From Stratiolaelaps scimitus (Eukaryota; Arthropoda; Arachnida; Mesostigmata; Laelapidae), in NCBI GenBank assembly GCA_019614645.1, contig JABWDB010000005.1:17101001-17165000 (forward strand): 64,000 nucleotides of DNA. The letters run 5' to 3'. Each line of letters begins with the position of its first letter. The stretch's first letter is position 1. The position numbers were made by a program, and so were the translations under genes. This document shows positions 10,898-22,352 of this stretch, piece by piece. Below the pieces are notes generated by a model. That model saw only the letters and a program-made list of their open reading frames with translations, was not told where the DNA came from and ran no database searches.

Positions 10898-13734
10898 GTT
10901 TTGAGGCTAGATCCGGCTGGAGAAAAACGAGCATAATTGAACGGATTATATATAGTCTTCGTGCGGATCAAAGTCTAATGACAATTTTTCAAAATTCCTT
11001 CGATAATATGCTTACTACTTATAATATACTTCTATCGTGAGAATTCATCATACACTGTCCAATCACAATTAAAGTAAATTGGCTATGTTTCTTGAAAATG
11101 AATATAACAAATCACTATGTTAACCAATTCATAACTTCATTGACATACTTGCACTCGCATGAAAATCAACACGATCTAACGTAGAGGTCGACTTCAGATC
11201 GTCTTTCATTCTCTGATAGAAACAAACTCCCTATGTGGTCGAGGTAACGAATGGGACCAGCTTACTTGCAGATACTGGTCAATGTTTCTATATAAACAAC
11301 ATATGAGGTAACGAACCATCTCCGGTTCATTAATCAGATCTTTCAGTTTAACGGCGTGTGCAAAATGAAACATACGAATTTCATGCAAAAATATGACACA
11401 ACAAAGTTTCCCAGCTCATCGGATTCGTTTTTTTTACATAACACACATTATAATGCGCGTTCGTTTATTTGTCTCCCTCGATACCTCGATCGTTTTTGTC
11501 GTGAATTAAGATTGAAATAGCCTGTTTCATGGTTAACGTGTTACAAACGTTGAATGTGAGTGACAAATGAACGCGATGTGTATTTGATGCATATCCTAGA
11601 CATTTGATAGAGAAGACACCGGCGTTAATTCCAATATTTCAAACGAAGAAGACCAGATAAGCACTGCTGTTGCAGTAGTTAAATTTTGCGGTGTTCATGT
11701 GGAGCTGACCTGATGTAAATGATACAGCACCATAAGTAATACTACACGTCGATCCGTAATCATTAGCTGGCTGAATATCGTTATTACAATGGTGAGTGCA
11801 CTGATTGTGGAGGAAACGAAATGTCAGTCGAATATGAGAGACCGAGTGACCTCGTTCAGAATGCCGATCTGGTTACCGCAAAAATTGAAAATTCGAATTT
11901 GTAATCGAACAAACACATATTGATCTCATGCATTCATTTGAGCTTGATTTCGACAACTGCAATTTTCCACCGCTGAAGTGCTTATAATAAAAATATATTT
12001 ATAACTTGTGGTATGAACATATCATCGGAGTATCAAGGACCATATGATAACAACTATACACAACTGAGAGTGTAAAATAATAGACACAGGACAATCCATT
12101 CTTTGTTGCACTAGAAAGGAGCTGCATCTTCCGATTAGCCATTTTGAAGACAACGAATGCTATTTGGACTATACAGATTTCGTCTCTGCGAACAAACTAT
12201 GTGCTGTCTCCATTTGAGAGTGCCCTCGACGCGCCTGCCCAAACATTTCACATTTAGGCACTCTGATTTCCGAAGCGCGATGGTGTACAACGACACGGAC
12301 AGTTTCGGAGGCAGCAATGGGATGCCCCATATTAAATTGGCATGTTATAATAATGCCTTACTGCATATCCTTCGCTGAATTCGGGGTGTGAGTTAGTACT
12401 GTCGAAGTAGTGTAGGGCTTATCAGACAGACTATTTATAATATTTCGTTTAAGCGGTTAGCAAGTAGCGACAAAACGTTCTAATTTGTTGTAAATGCTTG
12501 CTTGTTTGTAACTTTTTCAAGGAAGCAATCATTATTCATATTATTATCATACTTTGGGAGAGCATTTGTCTAAGCAACCTTCAACCATTTGGGGAAATGA
12601 AATACCAGACTTGTGAGCGATAGTCATAAGAGCTTCATTCATATTAAAAAAAACCAGCGTCCACAGTCTCCTCGGGTAAAGTACAACATCACGTACCACA
12701 ATATGACAAGTCCTGAATAGGTTCTACCGAAAATAATGAAATCACTAACGTTTTGGCCTACAAGTTTCTTCTTGGCATAGTAATTATGTTTACAGTGTAG
12801 TTATTATTATTGTTAACTCATTATTGCACTAGAAATGTGTAAACTGTTGTTAGCCATAATAGTTACGTGTACATATTATGGAGTGCCGCATTAATATTAT
12901 ATAACACTTAGGTATTGTTGGCCAGCCTGTAAAGCCATAACAGTTATGCACACAACATTTAGAAGAATTGCCTCTCCCGATTTCATGCCAGGGGGCTCCC
13001 TCCCGCTTGGGAGGAGTGGGAAAGGCGGGGTAGGTATTTCCGTCTTTCCTCATAAAAGAAAAAAGGAACATTTCGAAGAAACAAGAAAATTCATACCACG
13101 TCTGCATTGACTTACCCACGGAGCGTGTTGAAGCGACTTTAGATAGTGCGCGCTGATCAATTAATTCATGCATCATGCATTCATGCCACACATTTTCGAT
13201 TACAGGAACAGAAGCGAGACTCGAAGTTTAAGCTACCTAAACAAAAAAGCTGCACAATCCTCTGAGCACGATCTAAGTAGAGAATATTGGAAGAGATCGA
13301 CAAAATACGACTGCATGATAGCTATGCTCGGAGGTGGAATATTTGCGTTGTATGGAAAATACACGAAACACAGCGAGAGCGGAAAATTCGGTTCCTAATC
13401 AGTGCAAAATCAGAATCACTTTTACGCCTAGATAAATTGTATCTATGGCTCACAATAGTACAATAGCAGCATAATTGCAGGTGTTCCACACCTGTAATTG
13501 GCTTCCCCCTTACTTTGTGGGAAACTTCGAGTATGAACCGCTGCATCGAAGCGAACCCTTCGTGATAGTATTAGGTGGTAACTTGGGACTGCGTTCTCGG
13601 TTCTCTCTGTTTTATCTTGCGCATGCACGTACATAGCTATTTTGTTATAAACATGATCGTTGCCAGGCTTCGCTTTACAGACAATCGTTCCCTATTATTT
13701 TAGGTTTAAAAGCAGTGTACAAGGGACAGTATTT
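10898..13734. other. spacer, no gene recognised
   Basis: AT-rich. A minus-strand frame (12850-13191) contains KCCVHNCYGF, faintly like the start of a THAP zinc finger, but nothing supports it further. Confidence 0.55.
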
Positions 13735-13830
13735 CGGGAATAAATAACTCTTCTTCTTCTAGCTTAAGCATTGTAAAATTGCAGCTCCTTCAATAAACCA
13801 ATAAACCTTTACCTTACCTTCAAAGATTGC
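13735..13830 (+). repeat. LINE 3' end with pentanucleotide tail
   Basis: The stretch ends TCAATAAACCAATAAACC followed by tandem TTTACC/TTACC units, the same layout (AATAAACC then a short repeated tail) as the 3' end of the LINE near 9200. No coding part is visible next to it. It is probably a severely 5'-truncated LINE copy. Confidence 0.45.
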
Positions 13831-13986
13831 TGCCTTAGCTGCTTCGTCACTGCACACCGCATTTCGGCACTACACTGTTCAGCAAAACAAATACGATGTT
13901 TTGGCATGTGTTTCCGCAGTGTGACATATCGCGCTTGACTGCTTGTCTGTTGATTCTCATTCGCGGATAGTTAGATGCTATTTTTG

Positions 13987-14655
13987 TTATAAGATGGGGA
14001 CATTTTCTTCAAACGCACGTGCACCGCTAGATACACTCCAACCTCTACCAAAAGTAGGCCGATCCAGTGCAGGGTTGATTGAAACGATGATAAAATGCCT
14101 CGGCGTATTCAAACCATCAGCTGTTGAGTGTTTATATCTACCCGGACTCGGCACGCTAGGCGTTACCTTGGTATCCGGGGTCACGCATCGGTTGATCGTA
14201 TGTTCTACATAAGCCACCTCGCTAGGCGCGCACATTACGCACATTACTCGTGAAGCGTAGAGGACCAAAGACTCTGCTACGGTGGCCAAGAGTCTTGGCC
14301 GGCGACATCCCTTACCCTACCCTGGGCACTAGACGCGCCCAGATTCAAGGACGCCCGCCGAGCTTTGGCCCACCCATTCAGCCTTTTGTCATGATGACGG
14401 CTGAGGTATTTGGTTCCATAGCCAATTTCTATCGGGTGGACATCGAGCCTCAGATTAATGCCCCGTGTTCTCTTCGTGCCTGTTAGGTACACGGCCTCCG
14501 TCTTAACAGGTGCGAACTGAAAGTGATGGGAATCCAACCATCCTGTCACCATATTTAAGGCTTCATTGGCCGTGTGCTCCTGTCTGTCCGTCGTTTTCGC
14601 CGTGACAATCACCGCCAGATCATCTGCGTAGGTCAGGGTATCAGATATATAGATG
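13987..14655 (-). pseudogene. R1-like LINE reverse-transcriptase fragment
   Basis: A minus-strand RT piece beginning at DTLTYADDLAVIVTAK (about 14655-14600), continuing through ANEALNMVTGWLDSH and FAPVKTEAVYLTGTKR, the arrangement typical of R1/LOA-type LINEs. It then runs through SLNLGASSAQGRVRD and, after one frameshift near 14280, into MATVAESLVLYASRV, the usual segment just after RT in those elements. Upstream RT motifs and the rest of the element are missing. It differs in clade from the element at 9.5-10.9 kb. Its distal part (13998-14080) shares sequence with 8640-8720. Confidence 0.7.
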
Positions 14656-14994
14656 CGATACTACACGCAAGCTAGTGATTCCGCGGGAATATACGGTGCG
14701 GCATGCCCAACAGTGCTACCGCAATAGTCCGGATGCTCAAAATAGTGTACCCATTCGGCCTGGTCTTAATCGTCTGAGTTTCAAAATGTTTACTGAGAAT
14801 CCGGTTATTAAGAGAATTAGGAAGGGTGTGTGTTTGTCTCTATACCTTGAGGGCTACCATTTCTCGGAATATTTTTTTGTATTTTCTAAATGTGATTTTT
14901 TTTTCACCAGCAGAAGAGCACTTGCCCACACATCTAAGCATGTTGTTCTTATCTATTGCAATTATAAGCGTCAAGTAAAAGTCTTCTTTCAGTG

Positions 14995-15110
14995 CAGTGG
15001 CTTGTACGGATAGGTCTGGCTGTAAATAGCCAGAGGTCGCAGGTTCGAGCCTGTAACAAATTAAACCTTTATCCATTTGAGGCAATGGATAAAGGTTTAA
15101 TTGGTTGGAC
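14995..15110 (+). repeat. tRNA-like segment joined to a perfect hairpin
   Basis: The segment GTCTGGCTGTAAATAGCCAG folds as an anticodon-arm-like stem and is followed by GGTCGCAGGTTCGAGCCTG, a B-box/T-arm-like sequence. Directly after it lies the hairpin at 15060-15101. A canonical acceptor stem is absent. It looks like a SINE or tRNA-derived repeat of another type than the 8.5 kb family. Confidence 0.5.
15060..15101. repeat. 18-bp-arm hairpin next to tRNA-like repeat
   Basis: ATTAAACCTTTATCCATT (15060-15077) and AATGGATAAAGGTTTAAT (15084-15101) are exact reverse complements around the loop TGAGGC. Pairing extends outward another few bases with one mismatch. Confidence 0.9.
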
Positions 15111-16100
15111 TTTATCGTTCAGCGGTATCATTGCTAGAGATATAGCGAAATTGTCATTTCAAGTTCAACCTCCGTGACATTATAAAACAGCAAGGGTTTC
15201 CAACCCGCCTCTTTCCTGTTACTGCAAAGCGGTTCCTCTGGAGGTTATCTGGTTATCTCGAGATAGAGAAGCACGCAGACTCTGTACATCCACGACGGTT
15301 CCACAGAGTCAAAAAGCAGTGTTCTCTGCCAACTGAACCGTCAGGTGCAACACAAAATTGTATCGAAATGAAACCTGGATTGTCCGTACCGCAAAAACAA
15401 AAAAAATGATGGACCTTATGACACCACTTCACACTAGAAGCTTTCTTAGTCAGACGATGACCACTGTCCCTTCCTTATTATGGTTTTACAAGGGGTATGA
15501 GCATGGCCGCCAATGAAGTAAGCTACTTGATTGAACAGTTAACCTGCTATGAAGGCGCACTTTTAATTTGGGAGAGTTCAGTTCCTCTATAAATATATAT
15601 ATATATATATATACACATGTTACAAAATGACAAATTCATCCTTCGAAAAACGACGCAATACTTTCGTTGCTCCGCCACGCGACGGTTCTTAAATAAATAG
15701 TTTATTTATTTTTTCATATTTTTTTTAGATCACACATGTTAGCCGCCGTTATTGGTGGTCACAGTGACGCCAACGTCGTACAATCTAAAATAAATACTCA
15801 CGTCGAACAAATGAATAGGATTGTCTTCCGGCAGCGTCAAGCCGCCGGTAGTTGAATAAATATTTTTGAAATCGACGATCAGCTGAATGATGCTATATCA
15901 CAAATGAGCCGCAGAGATAGCCGGTTTTCCCACCATCGCTGGGCAGGGTCTCGTTGGAAGTGGTGAGCCCCCCCCACCAAGATGTGAGAGAGGAGATAAA
16001 AGAGAAGAACAGCAAATGCTAAGATAGGCTCCGTTCATCCGCCGGAGCTGAGCTGGTTGCTGTTATGGAGGGGCGCACTACAACCGGATGAATCAATTCA
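15111..16100. other. spacer and likely 3' UTR of the secreted-protein gene
   Basis: Holds a (TA)n tract at 15593-15613 and overlapping AATAAA/TTTATT words at 15690-15712, of which the minus-strand copies near 15701-15710 could be the poly(A) signal of the gene ending at 16101. Confidence 0.45.
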
Positions 16101-17572
16101 CTAGACTCCAAGGGGCTTAGGCTCATCGGCAGGCGCTGCCTTCGGGGTTTCGCCGGCGGATGCAGGGACCATTGGTGCCTTAGGGTCCTCCTGGGTGGGG
16201 ACCGCAGGCTTCATGGGGGCAGCCATATCTTCAGGGGCAGCGGCGGTCGCGACCTACGAGGAAATATGTCGTTTGATCATGGTTAACGCATTGGATGCAT
16301 ATGTGATAATATAAGCAACAACAGGTGAACTGATTAGATTGTTCCGAAAGAAATATGAAGGACTTATGGTTACTGATGTCAGATACACTTGTCTACCGAA
16401 CTGAACTCGGAGAATCGAAATGTTAACTTAATGTCGACTAGTTTTGCATTACCTTCCTAGAACATCGCAAAATCGCTTACCTTCACAACTTCCTTTGCGT
16501 CCTGAGCGACGGCAGCAGCTACAATAGGCTCCTCCTTCTGCATGGGCTCCTCCTTGGCAGGAGCGGCGGGCTTCTGGCCGGTGGCCTCAGGCTTCTCCTG
16601 TTGAACGGCCGCCTGGGCAACGGGCACCTCGACCTTCACCTGCTCGGGTTGGGCAACTTCAGCTTTGACGATCTCTACTGGCACAGCTACGGGAGCGGCG
16701 GGCGCAGCGATGACAGGGACGGCGACAGGAGCGTCCATAGCTGGGGCATCAGCCGGGGCGGCGGCTACTGGAGCCATGGCAGGAACAGCCGCCATAACGG
16801 GGACAGCCTCCGGGGCGGGGACTGCGGGGACAGCGAAGATGGCATCCTGAACACTCTCAGCGGTCTGCATCTTCTCGACAGCGGCCTTCTCGACAGGAGC
16901 GACGACGGGCACCTCTACGGGGGCGACGGCTGGCACCTCCACAGGCACAGCAACAGGCTCGACCTTCTCAGCGATTAGGGACGAGGCAGACAGCGGTTCA
17001 CCGACAAGAGTCTCTTCAACCTTGGCAATTTCGACGGGAACGGCGATCGGTTCAGCAGCGGATACAGGTACCGCTATCGCAGGGACAGAGGCGGCGGCCA
17101 TGGGGGCAGCGAAAGGCACTTCAACGGGGGCAACGGCCTCAGAGGCAACAGCCGCACTAACGATGGCTGGAGCGGCGGCGACAGCTGGCGCCTCGTGGGT
17201 TGGAGCGGCAATGATTACAGATACTGGCTCGGGAGCGTCAGCGGGCGCGGTCGGAATCTCAACAGCGGAGGGCTGCGGGTCCTTGGCCGCGATGAGAGGG
17301 GCGTCCCCAGCGGCAGGGGCAGCCGGAGCCTGCTCATCGAGTCCCGACGCGTATTGGGTCACCTTAACATTGTGCTCGCATACCGCTGGTCGGTAGCAAG
17401 CGTACTTGCAACGCTGCTGGCCACACTGAGAGAGTTGGCAACGATACCGGCAGTCCAATCCGGAACCGATCTGGTTGGCGGGCCTGCCGGGCCTGTCGAA
17501 GTCAGGTCGGCCTCCCTGAGGGGCAGCCAAGGCCACGGTGGCGATGGCGGCAAGGACGATGATCAGCTTCAT
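16101..17572 (-). CDS. secreted Ala/Pro/Val-rich protein with six-cysteine head
   Basis: Two coding exons, read on the minus strand: 17572-16481 (364 codons) and 16253-16101 (50 codons plus TAG), giving 414 residues. The donor after codon 364 is GTAAGC and the acceptor before 16253 is CTCGTAG; both are phase 0. An acceptor-like CTTTTTCAG ends at 17584, 12 bases before the ATG, so a non-coding 5' exon probably lies upstream. Residues 1-17 are a classic signal peptide (MKLIIVLAAIATVALAA). Residues 41-65 hold six cysteines spaced C-X3-C-X4-C-X4-C-X3-C-X5-C. The rest is almost entirely Ala, Pro and Val with Glu/Lys, in irregular repeats such as VPVE and APVA. Such composition is known from arthropod cuticle and matrix proteins; I do not recognise a named family. 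A role in cuticle or matrix is inference. Reading past the first donor adds nine codons to a stop, so intron retention would give a shorter form. AATAAA-type signals lie about 390 bases past the stop (minus, near 15701-15710). Confidence 0.85.
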
Positions 17573-17583
17573 TCTGAAGTCTT

Positions 17584-18540
17584 CTGAAAAAGAAGCAGAT
17601 TGCCTCAATCAGTCATTCATATCAGAAGAAACGAAATAGGGCTGTTCTTAGCCAAATAACATAGGCCACGGACGACACACTGGACATTGGCTTGAGTCAT
17701 TTGATAGGGTGGAGGAGAGACATCCCAAATGTTTGTTTTGAATAATATATTTTTAGGTGTCGGCAAAATATACTAAACGTTTCAATTTTTCAGCTCCGGC
17801 GCCAACTTTCTTGATCACAATATTTGATCTATCTTAGGTATTTATATAAGAAGTTCTTCTTGCTTTAATCCCACTCTAAGCATCCGAGAGTGACTAGATA
17901 TATATCATAAGCCCTAAATATATAGGTATACTGAAACATAGCAATTCAATGCTCGTTGCTTGTAGTTGTATCGTTAGTTAGTATAGTCCAAGGTGGAAAC
18001 ACTCTCTGCGGGAGCAAAATTCGCAAGCCTCTTCAGGGTTAGGCATCTTCTGACATCGCTCCTGGGCGGTATCCAAGTGAGTGCGCAGTCCGTGTTCGGT
18101 ATCAACTTGAACAGAAAATCAAGGTATATCTTCTGAAGGGTTCGTTCTGAAGTCGAAACCTGCTGAAGTACTGCGTTCCTCATGAAGGCGCACTGTCAGC
18201 ACAGGAATACATTCACCCACGGCGGTGGAATTGGCGCTTGATGTTTTTTTATCACCAAAGCCACGAGCAGCAAGGCACACTGAACTCGTTGACACCACAC
18301 TCTTTGGCAATGGAAACAACATTCGATGGGCGCAAGAATGAATTTTCCTCTAGGAGAAGCTCGCCAGCTCTAGATAACAACAACACTCCACTTCGCACTT
18401 CGCGGTTGCCCCCGAAGTTGATATCGTACTGTTGGAACTAATCTTTTACAATAATATTACTACTTGTACTAGTGGGGACGGTTAATTACATCGAGGGGGT
18501 GAGTGGGTGGTAGGGTGACTTCGATGGATTTATGTACTCT
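17584..18540. other. spacer upstream of the secreted-protein gene
   Basis: Contains only short frames. A non-coding first exon of the minus-strand gene is expected somewhere here or further upstream, because an acceptor lies just before its ATG, but I could not place it. Confidence 0.4.
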
Positions 18541-18546
18541 ATAAAA
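18539..18546 (+). promoter_or_regulatory. TATA-box-like site before a GC-rich block
   Basis: TCTATAAAATAAGC is a good TATA match on the plus strand and is followed within about 30 bases by a CACTCA initiator-like word and then GC-rich sequence. No transcript or coding start can be assigned downstream. Confidence 0.25.
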
Positions 18547-18559
18547 TAAGCACTCTCGA

Positions 18560-19640
18560 TCCGCACTCAAGAATCGGCCCGGCGCAACGCGGCACTCGTC
18601 GAGGCCGGTCGTCGAGATGCGACCTACCTTGAGTGATGATGCTCGCTGCAACTGAGTCGATGTGCCATCCCGGGGGGTCAGGACCCGCTTTTAAGCGCAC
18701 ACCAGGCCTCCCGGACCCGTGGTGAGCGGAGAGGGTGAGCCGAGGTGGTGGAAACAAACGGCGAGGAGTACCGCAAGTAATAACCGCTGAAGCACAATCT
18801 GTAGTTCCTCAGCAGCAGCAGTGGCCGCAAACCGAAGCAGCGGCCTCCGCCGCTGGCGCCGCCGCCGCCGCCCCGAACTGCGATGATGTCCGACAAAAGA
18901 AGGACATCGCCGGTGCCGATGAGCGCGCGCGGAGCACGTCGACGCTCACCATAGACCGACAGACAGACAGCACTGGCGCACGGGTGCCACAAACACTCCA
19001 CCGCCGCCGCCACCGCCGCGGTGGCCGCTGATATCGGCAGCCGCAGCAGCAGCAGGACAAGGCTTGACGCTGCGAGCACGCCACAGAAACCGTTGCCGTT
19101 TCGGCCATTGCATCCAGGCGCTCCGCCGGAGCCGTAGCACCGAGTGAGAGCGCCACCATCAATGCAGTAGGCAGACGCTCTTCGTACGTGGCTGTCGTTG
19201 ACATCCTCTCTTCCTTCGTTCATTGGTTCGTTCATTCGAAGACGATCGTCCCCCTGTCGGCTTCGTCGGAGCCAGCCAGCGAGCCATCGTCGTCATCGGC
19301 ACGGTGTAGCCAGAGCCAGAAATCGCAGCGCGAAATGGGAACGCTGACGACGAGCAGCCGGCCAGAAATAGCCACTGCATCAGCTGAGCCAGTGAGCCAT
19401 CGTAGAGTAGTGTAGAATGGAGTGACATGCGATGTCTGCACCACATCGGCATCAGCACGAAACACAGCGGTGGTATCGTCGCGCCTAAACAACGCGCCGC
19501 TGGTGACCACCTCAAAGAACGATGAGACGGTGTTGTAACGGGACGTTGCACGAAGCGGCGTCGACAAACGGACAACCGGCTCGTTGTTTGCGATCAACTG
19601 CGCAACAGAGAGAAACAGCGTAAGGGCGGCTTACGCCATC
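18560..19640. other. GC-rich block with overlapping open frames
   Basis: High GC, with GCCGCC and CAG/GCAGCAGC runs. Open frames up to 185 codons exist on both strands but their translations are low-complexity and most start at non-ATG codons. Possibly a CpG-rich promoter or 5' UTR exon. Confidence 0.45.
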
Positions 19641-22098
19641 CGTGAGCGATTCGCTATGGAGACAACGAAGTGGACGAGGAGAGTCACTGTGACGCGTCTG
19701 TCACTAGTTAAAAAAGATCGAGATACCGAAGAAGCAAATAAAGGCAAGACAAAGATCAAACGCTAATACCCACACCGGGAACCAATATCACTGGTGACCT
19801 GAGCCCGGGACTTAGGGAGATAAAAAAAAAAAGAAAAAAGAAGTGCGGCTTGAGACGTGAACTCTCGCTGGTCACGGCCTCGCGCATGGGGCCCTTGAAG
19901 TACGCATGGCTATTACATGTGGCGTCCTTCACTTTCAAGTTGGTGCGCGCGACCTCGATTTCTCATGGTGCTCGAGCCAACCCCGGCTTCTTGGGTGGAC
20001 GGTTGGCTCTTGTCTTGGCTAAACGTATTTGGTAGGGCACAGCAGGAACTGAACTGGGCCATTACACCGTTCGTGGATCAATGGGTCAGCGAAGAGTATA
20101 TTGGCGCACGTTGTCCAGAGCGATATATACATGTACAAGATTAAACTTGTAGAATTTAAACACAAATAAACAATTATTCCTTTAGAATAACAATGATTAT
20201 TTAGATCACCTGAGCCCTTTAGATATGTTATATATAGAAATTCGCATGTAGGATACAGCCGTACTTAACAACAATTTTTTAAAATCAATATAATATGTTA
20301 CAAGGTATTCATATTGAATTAAATGTTTAAAGAAGTGATGTCATCACAAACATTGTTTTACAGGGCAAACTTCCACCTTATGTATAGTAGAACTATTTTA
20401 TAGAATCTCATACCCTGGACAGGCCGGCCTGCACTGTGTTTTCTTTGCCAGGACTTAGCTGATCTACTCAAAAAATAATATCGTAACTGTCTACTTATTT
20501 GTTAATTAACTACTCTCACATAGGGGTCCGTTCGATTTACCAAAAAGCAAAGATATTTTTCATGCATATGCTCTACATAATAGCTACACATTTTTCATAA
20601 AAATGACCCCACTTAAAAACTTCCCTTCAATAGACTTAGCATATCCATCCAAATTTAAGGATAAATATGTTGACAGGCAATAAATTATGCAATAAATTAC
20701 GCAAGGAGATGTAAACATCGTTTCAGTAAGAAGGGACAACGTTTGGTCCAAAGATACATTTTTGACGCTCTATAACCCCTTACACCAGCGAAGGACTGAA
20801 TTACAATTTCTACTGTTCAATCCCGGCCGTATAACGTATTACACATACTCGTGCCTTGTGTTAACTATAGACGAGACCGACGGCTCGGGATCGGCGAGTG
20901 GAACCGCTTGAATCAAATTCAATAGATGACCATGTCTTGAACGTGCTCTCTTATCCACTGAACGGATCTCTGCCTGACCGGGGGCCGTGTTTTTATCCGT
21001 TGGGATACCAAGCTCAGAAAAAATTCTCGACAATTTCTCCGTGTCGCTCTTCGAGAGAGCATAACAACCATTATTCTGCAAGAGCTGAAACCTCCCAGTA
21101 CCTGCTATGACCCCGCTAAAGTCTTTGGCGAGATGGAGATCAGTTCGAAGCTGCTTCGGGCAGAGGTTGCAATGGTTCTCGCGTATGTCAAACGTAACTG
21201 CATTCTGAGTTGATATGAAAAGCTCATAGCATCGGATTACTGCGTCTCAGTGGATATCGCCCCCGCCACCCTGCGGTTGTAGGTCCGACAGCCTATCACC
21301 GACGCCACCGTATCAGTCATTCGAACAATCAGCATAGGCATTACGTTCTGGCTAGGAGGGTCATGACGTGATAGCACGATGTTTTTTGTCCGAAAACAAT
21401 AACCTCAAAGCCAGGTCGAAATATTTACCCCAAAAAATAAATACATGCAGATGTGCGCCTCAATTTCTCGTTTTCTTGTTACTTGAGAGAGACGCCAAAG
21501 GTAAAGTTGTGATATCTTATTATTGATATCATTGCTCTACAACGTTCGCAGTTCTTGAGAACCAATCGGTGCATTTACTCGAAATAAATATAACTTATAT
21601 ATATATATATATATATAAATTCGACCATGTATATACATATAACCAAAATGTTCCCTCAAACATACAATAATTAGGAATTCGTTCTAGGGATTGTTTGGGG
21701 GGATTAGTTGGGGACCGAGGCCGATATTGTCCCGAGGAAGGCGATGGCATTGCCTCTCTGCACAGCGAGAGACAGGCCTTGCAGAAGGAAAGATCCTGCG
21801 CGCTTGTCCCCGGTGGCGCGGATATATTCATCCATGGGTATATTACCGCCAACTACATCTGTCAAGATTGACACAGATCTCTTTTTGTAAAGGACTCTAG
21901 ACCTTGACATAAAACTTTCCATTGAAAATGCACCGTCTTACATTTTGGGCATGAGTCGTGTGTACACTATATAGGGATCTCCACTACGATGCGCAAATAC
22001 CATGAGAGACTTCGGGGCGATGACGTCGACCTCTATAAAATACACTGAGCATGTGAATATAAATATAATAAATATAATATAAATTCACCACTGATGTT
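19641..22098. other. spacer, no gene recognised
   Basis: AT-rich from 20.1 kb on, with a (TA)n tract at 21596-21617. No coding signal. Confidence 0.55.
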
Positions 22099-22352
22099 GT
22101 GCTCCGTGCAACACGACGTGCCAACTGGTTACTGTGCTCTTTTGTGCTCAACAAGCCAACACTATCTGCTAAACCTTGTACGATATATGTACAACCAATC
22201 ATGAGGTATGCCGCCCCGATGTGGTACCCTGGGTTGATGCGTGGCAAAGACAGGTTGCAAAAAGTGGAAATCACTTTCGCCAGAAAAGTGGCTCTCAGAC
22301 GCTAATATGTGGTTTCTCTTGAATAAAGTGCGTTTATATTGTATTGTATACC
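22099..22352 (+). pseudogene. LINE ORF2 C-terminal fragment with TTGTA tail
   Basis: A plus-strand frame of 68 codons contains TIYVQPIMRYAAPMWYPGL and LQKVEITFARKVALR, which match the post-RT segment of CR1/Jockey LINEs (the P-x-x-x-Y-A-x-x-x-W motif then L-x-K-V-Q). It ends soon before AATAAAG and a tail of TTGTAT units near 22340-22352, the same tail type as the element at 9.2 kb but on the other strand. Strongly 5' truncated. Confidence 0.6.

Noticed and set aside
12850..13191. THAP-zinc-finger-like start (KCCVHNC)
   Set aside because: Only the first cysteine pair resembles the domain; the following Cys/His pair and AVP box are absent.
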